From contig SVSG01000007.1 in assembly GCA_015064415.1 (NCBI GenBank), positions 17,858 through 81,857 on the forward strand: a stretch of 64,000 nucleotides of DNA, read 5' to 3'. Source of the DNA: Oscillospiraceae bacterium. GTDB taxonomy: Bacteria > Bacillota > Clostridia > Oscillospirales > CAG-272. A program made the position numbers and the translations under genes. The notes under the pieces were generated by a model that was given only the letters and a program-made list of their open reading frames with translations, was not told the DNA's origin and searched no databases. Position 1 is the first letter of the stretch. Every line of letters begins with the position of its first letter. Shown piece after piece: positions 34,466-41,893 of this stretch.

Positions 34466-36759
34466 AGCTGTTTTTGAAGCATATATGGCGCTCGATCTGC
34501 AAGGCACCCCTCCAGCCGCTTTTGATCTGCCTTGCGGCCGGCGTTTCCGTGGCGGTCTGTGTGGCGGCGTTTTGCCTTGCCGATCTGTTTGCGGAGCACG
34601 CGGCACAGCAGGCGTCGCTGGAAAAGGAGCTGGGGGATATTCTGATCACGCCGCGCGCGGACAGTGACTCGCATCTTCTGTTCAAGGAGGACGCCGCGCA
34701 CGTCCTCGGCGACGGGGCGAAGGTCTTCGGTGAGTTTGCCGTCAGCGGCTTTACCGAGCGCGACAATGATACAGAGCTGCTGCGGGTGTCGGCGGCCGAT
34801 CTGCTTGCGGCTGATGATTTTTACCGTTTTTCTTACGTGGAGTACGACGTGTTCACCACGCAAAATCTGAACAGCGCCGCCATCCTTTCAACGGAGGCGG
34901 CAAGGCGCCTGGGCCTTCGCATCGGAGAGAGCTTCACCGTGCGCATCTGGGAGAGCGAGCATACCTATACGGTGCGCGCCATTGCGGAGCCCACGGGGCT
35001 TCTGGCGCAAAGCGATATGCTGGTCTCGCTGACGGGGCTTTTGCAAACGCTTTCTGCAAGAGTACCCTTGCTTGCCTCTCTTGGCAAGGATTTTTCCCCT
35101 GCCACGCGCTTGATGATCCGCGCCGACGGCCTTGAAACGGGGGAGGCGTATAAGCGCCTGCTTGCGGCAGAGGCCTTCTCAAAGGCATCGGTCACGCTGA
35201 GTGTGCGCGAGGGGCAGATGGACTATATGACCACCTTTCAGCTGGTGTTCGTGCTTGTGCTTTTGCTGTTGCTTTTGGTGCTGGCCGCCTTTGTGATCTG
35301 TACCGCGCTTGCCATTTTGCACGAGCGGCGCGCGACGGAGTACGCCGTGTTTGCCTGTGCCGGGGCGTCACCCGCGCAGATCGCGGCGCTGACTTATCTG
35401 GAAAGCTTTGTGTACGCTCTTGTTTGCGGCGCCCTCGGGGTGGCGCTTTCCTATCCCGCGCTTTTTTTTGCTGGGGGCTTTTATTCCTGGAACGATACCC
35501 CTCTGCGTCCCGGAATCGCGGGTACGTTATTGGGTTTTGCGGCATCCTTCTTGTTGATCGGGCTTTGCACCGCGTTGCATTTGCACCGCGTCAAGCGGGT
35601 GGATGGGCAAAAGCGTGCCGCGCGTTTTGTGCGGATCTTGCCGCTTTGCTTGCTGATCCCCATGCTGGTGCTTTGCTATTCGTTACCCGTTGCTTACCGT
35701 TTTTATCCCTGCCTTTTGGCACTGCCGCTTGCCGTATGGGCGCTCTTTTCTCTCTCGCCCGTCCTTTTGCGCATGCTTGCAGGGGGCGCCGAGCGCGTAC
35801 TTGCGCGGGCGCTTCCGTCCTTGCTGTTGGCGGTCAAAAATCTGCACCGTCACGTGATGCTGCGCTACGTGGCCCGCTTACTTGCGGTGCTGCTTGCGCT
35901 GGTTTTGGCGATCCTGATCTGCGCCGGCAGAATGGGAGAGCAGCTGGAAACGATGACCGAGGAGCTGCCCTTTCATTTCGTGGTGTTGGGCGTGGACGGG
36001 GAGCGCGGCGCGGAGATCGCGAAGGACCCCGCCGTCGCGGCCTCGATGCATATGATCTATGACGCGGGCGTGGAGCTGCCGAACGGCACCAACGCCTATG
36101 CCATTTCCTTTGCGGGGGATCTTGCGGCGTGCGTGCCGCAGGAGTGGAGCACCGAGCGCTTGCCGAAGGGCAACGAGATCCTGCTTTCCGAGGGGCTGCT
36201 TTTGCGCAGCGGCTGCAAGGTGGGTGACGTGCTGGCACTTTCGATCGGCGGCGTGTCACGCGATTTTGTGATTGCGGGCAGTATGCCGATGACCATGAAC
36301 TGTCTGTATTTCGATGCCGACGGCATCGGGGTGGAATGGAATATGCTGTGCATTCAACTGACCGAGCAGGCACGTGTGGACGCGGGGGAGACGGAGCGCC
36401 TTGGCGCCGTGCTGGAGTCCAAGGGCGGCATTATGGCACCCGCCAAGCTGGCCTTCGGTGCGCTGCCCGATACGCTTGGCGGGCACCTGAAGCTGGCGCG
36501 CTTTTCGGTGTATATCGCGCTTTTGCTGGGGCTTTCCGGCTGTGCGAACGTGCTGGTACAGCAGTACGATGCGCGCCGCCGCGAGCGAAGGATCCTGCGC
36601 GACTGCGGCATGACGCGTGCCACGCTTTGCGGGATGTACCTTTTCGAGCTTGCTTTCGTGGCACTTTTTGCCGCGCTGTGCGCGGCGCCCACGGCGGCAC
36701 TTTTGTGCCATCTGGTCGACCTCGGCGTGCGCTCCTTTGGCATCGTGCTGTTTTTGTAA
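34462..36759 (+). CDS. FtsX-like ABC permease (MacB/LolC-type), duplicated-core form
   Basis: The 765-residue protein has an N-terminal TM helix (residues about 17-40), a periplasmic-type soluble domain (about 45-255), then a group of helices with the FtsX-like HERRATEYAVFACAGASPAQIAALTYLE motif. A second TM helix (about 480-500), a second soluble domain (about 505-680) and a final FtsX-type end with RRRERRILRDCGMTRATLCGMYLFE follow. This two-FtsX layout is common in Firmicutes exporters. Start 34462 overlaps the ATPase stop; the track ORF start at 34438 lies inside the ATPase gene. It likely moves or detaches the adjacent lipoproteins, or expels a peptide; the substrate is inferred only from context. 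Confidence 0.88.
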   Translation: MKLFLKHIWRSICKAPLQPLLICLAAGVSVAVCVAAFCLADLFAEHAAQQASLEKELGDILITPRADSDSHLLFKEDAAHVLGDGAKVFGEFAVSGFTERDNDTELLRVSAADLLAADDFYRFSYVEYDVFTTQNLNSAAILSTEAARRLGLRIGESFTVRIWESEHTYTVRAIAEPTGLLAQSDMLVSLTGLLQTLSARVPLLASLGKDFSPATRLMIRADGLETGEAYKRLLAAEAFSKASVTLSVREGQMDYMTTFQLVFVLVLLLLLLVLAAFVICTALAILHERRATEYAVFACAGASPAQIAALTYLESFVYALVCGALGVALSYPALFFAGGFYSWNDTPLRPGIAGTLLGFAASFLLIGLCTALHLHRVKRVDGQKRAARFVRILPLCLLIPMLVLCYSLPVAYRFYPCLLALPLAVWALFSLSPVLLRMLAGGAERVLARALPSLLLAVKNLHRHVMLRYVARLLAVLLALVLAILICAGRMGEQLETMTEELPFHFVVLGVDGERGAEIAKDPAVAASMHMIYDAGVELPNGTNAYAISFAGDLAACVPQEWSTERLPKGNEILLSEGLLLRSGCKVGDVLALSIGGVSRDFVIAGSMPMTMNCLYFDADGIGVEWNMLCIQLTEQARVDAGETERLGAVLESKGGIMAPAKLAFGALPDTLGGHLKLARFSVYIALLLGLSGCANVLVQQYDARRRERRILRDCGMTRATLCGMYLFELAFVALFAALCAAPTAALLCHLVDLGVRSFGIVLFL

Positions 36760-36773
36760 GATCGAGACAAATA

Positions 36774-36808
36774 AAAAAATTGCCAAGCAAACGCTTGGCA
36801 ATTTTTTA
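36774..36808 (+). terminator. Terminator of the lipoprotein-ABC operon
   Basis: AAAAAATTGCCAAGC / GCTTGGCAATTTTTT with an AAAC loop. Part of this sequence (CGCTTGGCAATTTTTT) is repeated at 37249-37264, next to the end of the acyltransferase gene. Confidence 0.93.
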
Positions 36809-36904
36809 TTGTATAACGAAAGCCACGCCATAGTGGCGTGGTAGAAGAAAGGCTATTGCCGATGAGGAGAATATAAACAAAAGAAAAACGCAGGATGTTA
36901 TGTG

Positions 36905-37098
36905 AAAAGGCTCCCTCCGGGAGGGAGCTGTCAGTTGTAGACTGACAGAGGGAGCCCGCGCAACAAAGGAAAAGCGTTTGTAAAAGGGCGTGTCGAGTTG
37001 TCAAAAGCAAAATTTCGAAGTGACGCAGGCTCCTTGTGTCACACCACCTCGCTTGCGCGAGCTGCGCGTGCCACCTCCCTCTCGGAGGGAGGCTTTTT
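36905..37098. mobile_element. MITE-like element with self-complementary termini
   Basis: The left end AAAAGGCTCCCTCCGGGAGG and right end (reverse AAAAAGCCTCCCTCCGAGAG) form imperfect terminal inverted repeats of about 24 bp, each a small hairpin. The interior includes GCTGTCAGTTGTAGACTGACAG and no gene. Termini resemble the element at 3049-3176. Confidence 0.65.
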
Positions 37099-37162
37099 GT
37101 TAGCCCCATTATAACACAAATCGGCAGAGAAAACAACATCTCTGCCGAAATTTATGTGTATC

Positions 37163-37213
37163 CGTAGGGGAGACCTGCGGTCTCCCGCGGGCGAACACAG
37201 TTCGCCCCTACCA
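37163..37213. repeat. REP-like dyad GTAGGGGAGACC..GGTCTCCCGCGGGCGAAC..GTTCGCCCCTACC
   Basis: Two fused dyads (GGGGAGACCTGCGGTCTCCC and GGGCGAACACAGTTCGCCCC) belong to the GTAGGGG family seen elsewhere in the window. Confidence 0.6.
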
Positions 37214-37262
37214 TATTCCCAAAACATCCTTATGAGAAGGAGCGTAACGCTTGGCAATTTTT

Positions 37263-38162
37263 TCATTTCAGCGTGAAAAATCCAAGGCCGACGGCGGTTT
37301 TCTCGCCCCGTTTGACCCTTTGTGCATAGGCGCGGCGCAAGGAGCTGTCCTGCGGCAGGGCATCGGGGTCGCCCGTGTATTGGCAATCGAACAGCCGCCA
37401 GAGCTGTGAGTAATCCGGGCATTCTTCTGTTTCTACGATCTCAAAATCGCGGATGAAGGCGGCAAGATTTGAGTCGGGGCGAAGCACCGTGAGGTTCCAC
37501 GGATCCAGAAGCCAGGAATGGCAGGTGAACAACGTGGGTGCATCCTTGAAGGCATCCGCAAAGAACTCTTTCGCCTTGGCATAGGACTCCAGCACCTCAT
37601 CGTGGTCCAGTCGCGTGCCCGTGCGCGGGATGTGAATATTGATGGCTGTTTGCCCCTCCGTGACCTGAAAATCGGCACACGTATAGGACTTTTTCGCCCG
37701 TGTCAGCTCAAATTGCAGTCTGCCAAGGGCAAAACGCTCCAGCTTGAAAAAGCCGGAAAACCACATCCCGACAAAGGAGCCGTTGATGCCGTGCACCAGG
37801 CGGCACTCCTCTAATTTGTAGGCAAGATCTGCCATCGCGGCCCAAAACAGCCCTTCGTCGATCCCGCGCGCAAGATAATGCGCGCGCAAGGGCTCTGCCA
37901 GCGAAACATAAAGCAAAAGCTTGCCCGTGTAAGGGTGAACGCCCACCGCCTCGCACAGGGCTTGGTTTTCCTCCTGCAGGGGGGTGAAATGGATGGCGCA
38001 GTCCTTGCGGTATGCCTCCAATATGGCGCAAAAACGCGAAAAACTCGTACCGTTTGCCGCTATTTTGTCAAAAGCGGCCAAAAGATCGCTTTGCGCGTCA
38101 GCGGGGAAGCTCAGCGCTTCCATATAGTATTTTGCGCGTGCGCGCAGGGTGCTTGCGTCCAT
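37263..38162 (-). CDS. Acyltransferase-domain protein (GNAT-like, clostridial type)
   Basis: The 299-residue cytosolic protein resembles the two-domain acyltransferase proteins of gut Clostridia: a helical N-terminal part (LRARAKYYMEALSFPADAQSDLLAAF) and a GNAT-like C-terminal part with FKLERFALGRLQFEL, INIHIPRTGTRLDHDEV and FTCHSWLLDPWN. The HIP/HSWLL segments are the basis for the call. Acyl donor and acceptor are unknown. GGAGGGG precedes ATG 38162; a TATAAT lies just upstream, but the -35 is poor. Single gene between the repeat region at 37 kb and the sugar module. Confidence 0.6.
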   Translation of the reverse strand: MDASTLRARAKYYMEALSFPADAQSDLLAAFDKIAANGTSFSRFCAILEAYRKDCAIHFTPLQEENQALCEAVGVHPYTGKLLLYVSLAEPLRAHYLARGIDEGLFWAAMADLAYKLEECRLVHGINGSFVGMWFSGFFKLERFALGRLQFELTRAKKSYTCADFQVTEGQTAINIHIPRTGTRLDHDEVLESYAKAKEFFADAFKDAPTLFTCHSWLLDPWNLTVLRPDSNLAAFIRDFEIVETEECPDYSQLWRLFDCQYTGDPDALPQDSSLRRAYAQRVKRGEKTAVGLGFFTLK

Positions 38163-38369
38163 TGGAGATCCCCTCCCGTTCGTATTTTCTTCATTATACC
38201 ACAAAACGGTGGGGGATGGCTGTGCTTTTTGAAAAAAAGCAAAATTTTGCTATAATTGCACTGCCTTTTGTGATATAGTAAGGTCCATATTCTCGAAAAG
38301 GAAAGAAAAGCCTCCCTTTTTCAAAAGCTTTAACCAAAAGAAAACGCATAACGTATGTCGCCGTGAAAA

Positions 38370-38467
38370 TAAAAAAAGGATGCGCTGTGAAACGCATCCT
38401 GTTTTTTTGTTTGAATGGTTTTGGGTGGGGGTGCGGGGGAGCCCTTTTGTCAAAAGGACTCCCCCGC
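38370..38467. repeat. Two-hairpin terminator-like repeat element
   Basis: The first hairpin AGGATGCGCTGTGAAACGCATCCT is followed by a T run. After the TTTGAATGGTTTTGGGTGGGGG spacer comes GCGGGGGAGCCCTTTT / AAAAGGACTCCCCCGC, 12 bp past the stop of the minus-strand dehydrogenase. Same layout as at 3446-3535 and 21232-21324. Confidence 0.65.
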
Positions 38468-38478
38468 CTATACACACA

Positions 38479-39669
38479 TCAAATCTTCGGAATTTTGATC
38501 TCAACCTCGCGGCCTGCGGCGGCGGACTTGGCGATGCCGTCGATGATGGCCTGGTTGTAAAGGATCTGGGAGGAGGGAACGGGGGCGGTGCCGCCCTCCT
38601 TCACAGCGTCCACGAAGGAGCGGATCTTGAGGTCAAACAGGGAAATGCCCTGCTTTTCCTCGGCGGAGACGATGATCGGGATCTCGGTCACGGTCTGCTG
38701 ACCGCAGACCTCGTGATACAGCTTCATGGGGCCGCCGACGGAGCCGTTCCAGCAGTCGGTAGAGGGGATGCGCAGGCCGCCCTTCTTACCCAGGATCAGG
38801 GTGTCACCGGGGGTGTCGATGTTCATGGCCCACGCGATGCGGAAGTCGAGAATGATGCCGCCCTCCAGACGGATGAATGCGGCGGCGAAATCGTCCACGC
38901 CGAACAGCTTCGCGTATTCGGGGTGACCGGTCTTGACGTAGTTGCAGTAGTTCGGGTCGGTGCCGAAGAAGTTCGACTTGTAGCCGCTGACGGTAAGGGG
39001 CTTCGGGTAGCCGATGGCGTTGAGCACCATATCAAGCGAGTAGCAGCCGATGTCACCGAGCGCGCCGATGCCGGCGGTCTTGTCCTCGATAAAGGTGGTG
39101 CCGAAGGGGGTGGGAATGCCGCGACGGCGGCCGCCGCCCGTCTGAATGTAGTAGACCTCGCCAAGGGCGCCGGACTCGACGATCTTCTTGATCATCTTCA
39201 TGTTCGCGTCCATACGGGGCTGGAAGCCGATCGACAGGATCTTGCCGCTCTCCTTTTCGGCGCGGCAGACCTCAACGGCCTCGTCCAGCGTTACCGTGAA
39301 GGGCTTTTCCAAAAGGACGTGCATACCCTTCTTCAGCGCATAGATGGCGGGCTCGGCGTGCTGACGGTTGTAGGTGCAGATGGTGACGGCGTCAAGCTGC
39401 AGACTCTCGTCATCCAGCATCTCCTTGTGGTCCTTGTAATCGGTCTTGACGCCCTCGACCTCGTATTTTTCAAAGAAGGCCTTTGCCTTGCCGGGGATGA
39501 GGTCACAGCCGGCAACGATCTCTACGTCCGGCTGCTTTTTGAAGGACTTGACGTGACTTTGTGCGATCCAGCCGCAGCCGATAAAGCCGATGCGCAGCTT
39601 GCGGTTGGTGTCGATCTCCTTTTTCTCGTGGTTCTCCTGGAAGGCGAACAGATCTTTGTTTTCTGCCAT
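38479..39669 (-). CDS. Gfo/Idh/MocA family oxidoreductase
   Basis: The 396-residue NAD(P)-dependent dehydrogenase has the Rossmann motif IGFIGCGWIAQSHVKSF at about residue 28, the catalytic EKPFTVTLDEA (Glu-Lys-Pro), and a C-terminal alpha/beta domain with GALGDIGCYSLDMVL. About 25 extra charged residues precede the fold. Substrates of the family are sugars, inositols or their derivatives. ATG 39669 is chosen because AAAGGAG lies inside the longer track ORF. It follows the isomerase gene with a 14-bp gap, so the two form an operon for sugar or inositol catabolism. Confidence 0.93.
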   Translation of the reverse strand: MAENKDLFAFQENHEKKEIDTNRKLRIGFIGCGWIAQSHVKSFKKQPDVEIVAGCDLIPGKAKAFFEKYEVEGVKTDYKDHKEMLDDESLQLDAVTICTYNRQHAEPAIYALKKGMHVLLEKPFTVTLDEAVEVCRAEKESGKILSIGFQPRMDANMKMIKKIVESGALGEVYYIQTGGGRRRGIPTPFGTTFIEDKTAGIGALGDIGCYSLDMVLNAIGYPKPLTVSGYKSNFFGTDPNYCNYVKTGHPEYAKLFGVDDFAAAFIRLEGGIILDFRIAWAMNIDTPGDTLILGKKGGLRIPSTDCWNGSVGGPMKLYHEVCGQQTVTEIPIIVSAEEKQGISLFDLKIRSFVDAVKEGGTAPVPSSQILYNQAIIDGIAKSAAAGREVEIKIPKI

Positions 39670-39683
39670 GTTACGATACTCCT

Positions 39684-40502
39684 TTACCAAGTAATAGATT
39701 TGAGGTATTGAATGCTCTTTTCGGCGCAGCCAAGCTCGTCAAGCCCCATCGAGGGGGAATCCTGCTCGACCACGACCCACTCGGCGCCCGCGTCCTCCGC
39801 GGCGGCGAGAATGGCGGGGAAGTCCTGCTTGCCGTGCCCCACGGGGCGGAACTCAAAGCCCTCGGGACGCTTGGGGGGCGCGACCGTCTTTTCGCCGATC
39901 AGCTCGTACATATTCTCGGTCTTCTCGCCAAAGAAATCCTTGAGGTGCACCACGGGGGCGCGCCCTGCGTACTTGCGGACGAAGTCGGCGGGGTTCTCGC
40001 CGCCCACGTTCACCCAGCAGGTATCCAGCTGTGTTTTAAGCAGGTCGGCGCTGACCGTCTCGTAGATCTTGTCGATGCCGTAGGTACCGTCCAGCTTGAC
40101 AAACTCGAAATCGTGGTTGTGATAAAGCAGCGTGATGCCGTGCTTGTTGGCAATGGCGCCGAACTCCTTGATCTTTTCCAGCACCTCGTCAAACCTTTCC
40201 TTGCCGGGGCGGTATTCCTCGGGCAAGCTGGGGATGGCGACGAAGCGCATACCGATGGCGGCGTATTTTGCAAAGGTCGCCTCGGCGTCCTTGAACATTT
40301 CGTTGATGCTGACGTGCGCGGAGATCGGCACAAGGCCCACCTCTTCGCAAAGCGCCTTGATCTCAGCGGGGGAGCGGTCGAAAAGTCCCGCAAATTCCAC
40401 ACCGTCATAGCCCATCTCTTTTACTTTTTTCAGCGTGGCGGCAAGATCCTTTTTCATCTCGTTGCGCACGGAATACAGCTGTAATGCAATCGGCAAAGCC
40501 AT
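39684..40502 (-). CDS. Sugar phosphate isomerase/epimerase (xylose isomerase-like TIM barrel)
   Basis: The 272-residue AP-endonuclease-2-fold TIM barrel has IALQLYSVRNEM, GYDGVEFAGLF, TLLYHNHDFEF (metal-ligand His region), QLDTCWVNVGG, VVHLKDF and WVVVEQDSP, the metal-site order of IolE/IolI-type isomerases and 3-keto-sugar epimerases. AGGAGGT lies 8 nt before the ATG at 40502. Co-transcribed with the Gfo/Idh/MocA gene; paired enzymes of these families often oxidise and then rearrange or cleave sugar derivatives. Confidence 0.9.
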   Translation of the reverse strand: MALPIALQLYSVRNEMKKDLAATLKKVKEMGYDGVEFAGLFDRSPAEIKALCEEVGLVPISAHVSINEMFKDAEATFAKYAAIGMRFVAIPSLPEEYRPGKERFDEVLEKIKEFGAIANKHGITLLYHNHDFEFVKLDGTYGIDKIYETVSADLLKTQLDTCWVNVGGENPADFVRKYAGRAPVVHLKDFFGEKTENMYELIGEKTVAPPKRPEGFEFRPVGHGKQDFPAILAAAEDAGAEWVVVEQDSPSMGLDELGCAEKSIQYLKSITW

Positions 40503-40535
40503 AAAAGCACCTCCTAAGGGTAAGTTGTTAGTTTC

Positions 40536-40564
40536 ATTATAAGACAATTTGTGTGCAAAGGCAA
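40536..40564 (-). promoter_or_regulatory. Promoter of the isomerase-dehydrogenase operon
   Basis: TTGCCT, a 17-bp spacer and TATAAT are read on the minus strand. Confidence 0.75.
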
Positions 40565-40633
40565 GTCAGAATTTGGTGCATAGTGGACAAAAATTGCTCT
40601 TTTAAACGTGCACGCGTTTTTTTGAAAAACAAC

Positions 40634-40662
40634 TTGATTATTTGGGCACTTCGTGGTAAAAT
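40634..40662 (+). promoter_or_regulatory. Promoter of the M20 hydrolase gene
   Basis: TTGATT, a 17-bp spacer and TAAAAT, divergent from the isomerase promoter 70 bp away. Confidence 0.7.
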
Positions 40663-40692
40663 GGAGGTATCATTGGAACAGGAGCTTGTGCT

Positions 40693-41844
40693 ATGGAAAG
40701 TTACGTTGTGAATTTGCGCCGTGAGCTGCACCAACATGCAGAGATCGGCTTTGATCTGCCCGAAACGCTGGCGATTCTGCGCCGCGAGCTGGATGCGCTG
40801 GGTGTTCCGTACACCGAGCAGTACGGCAAAAGCAGTATCGTGGCAACGGTGAATCCCGAAAAATCGCATTTTACCATCGGCGTGCGCGCCGATACGGACG
40901 CTCTGCCCATCGAGGAGCAGAACGACGTCCCCTATAGATCCTGCCACAAGGGCATCATGCACGCTTGCGGACACGACTCGCACGCCGCTATCGTGATGGA
41001 GACGTTGCGCCGCGTGTGGGCGATGCGTGAGCAGATCGGTTGCTGTGTGAAGTTCATCTTCCAGGCGGCGGAGGAGTACGCTCCCTCGGGCGCGATGCTG
41101 ATGGTGAAGGACGGCGTGATGGAGGATATCGACTGCATCGTCGGTATGCACTGCGACACCAACTTCCCCGCAGGGCATCTGGCGATCACCGAAGGACCGC
41201 AGAACGCCACCAGCGACGGCTTTATGCTGGATTTTTACGGCGTGTCTGCGCACGCCGCAAGACAGCACGCGGGCGTGGATGCCAACGTGATGGCTCTGCG
41301 CGCCTTTATGGATATTGAGCTGATGATCGCCAAGGAGATCAACGCCAAAAAGCCCGTGATCTTCAACGTGGGCGCGATCCACGGCGGCAGCGCCAATAAC
41401 ATCATATGCGACCATTGCTCTATGTTCTGCACCCTGCGCACCTGGGAGGACGGGGTGGCAGAGTACGTGCTGGATAAGGTGAAGCGCATCATCGAGGCGG
41501 TGGCAAGCACCGCAGGCGGCAGCGCGACCTTTACCCTCAAAAAGCATTATCCCATCATTCAGAACGACAAGAAGATGACCGCGCTTTTCCGCGCCGCGGG
41601 TGTCAAGACCGTGGGCGAGGAAAATATGCACGAGAACGCGCGCGGCATGGGCGGCGAGGACTTTTCCTACTTTGCCAACGAAAAGCCGGGTGCCTTCATG
41701 CGCTTTGGCGTGCGCAACGAGGAAAAGGGCTATACCATCGGCGTGCACAACGACCGCTTTATGTTGGACGAGGACGCGCTGGAGTACGGTGTGCGCACCT
41801 TCGTGCAGTTCATTCTGGATAATCAAAACGGCATCGAATTTTAA
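40693..41844 (+). CDS. M20 family amidohydrolase (N-acyl amino acid / HipO-like)
   Basis: The 383-residue binuclear-metal hydrolase has RRELHQHAEIGFDLPET, the metal motifs RADTDALPIEEQ, IMHACGHDSHAA and QAAEEYAPSGAMLM, a lid domain with SAHAARQHAGVDAN, and the final GGEDFSYFANEKPGAF. This is the HipO/amidohydrolase branch, cleaving N-acyl or amidated amino acids. No signal peptide. ATG 40693 follows GGAG with 9-nt spacing. It ends in a terminator shared with the convergent GH10 gene. Confidence 0.93.
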   Translation: MESYVVNLRRELHQHAEIGFDLPETLAILRRELDALGVPYTEQYGKSSIVATVNPEKSHFTIGVRADTDALPIEEQNDVPYRSCHKGIMHACGHDSHAAIVMETLRRVWAMREQIGCCVKFIFQAAEEYAPSGAMLMVKDGVMEDIDCIVGMHCDTNFPAGHLAITEGPQNATSDGFMLDFYGVSAHAARQHAGVDANVMALRAFMDIELMIAKEINAKKPVIFNVGAIHGGSANNIICDHCSMFCTLRTWEDGVAEYVLDKVKRIIEAVASTAGGSATFTLKKHYPIIQNDKKMTALFRAAGVKTVGEENMHENARGMGGEDFSYFANEKPGAFMRFGVRNEEKGYTIGVHNDRFMLDEDALEYGVRTFVQFILDNQNGIEF

Positions 41845-41892
41845 TTTAGTGCCCAAACGGTATGAAAAAAGCCGCCGAAAGGCGGCTTTTTT
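41843..41892. terminator. Bidirectional terminator between M20 and GH10 genes (direct-repeat copy 1)
   Basis: AAAAAAGCCGCC-GAAA-GGCGGCTTTTTT, preceded by AATTTAGTGCCCAAACGGTA. The whole unit of about 48 bp is repeated in direct orientation at 44122-44170. Confidence 0.9.
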
Positions 41893-41893
41893 G

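Noticed and set aside
37249-37264. Second terminator at the end of the acyltransferase gene
   Set aside because: It is only half of the 36774 terminator sequence (CGCTTGGCAATTTTTT) without its pairing arm, and is in the wrong orientation for the minus-strand gene.
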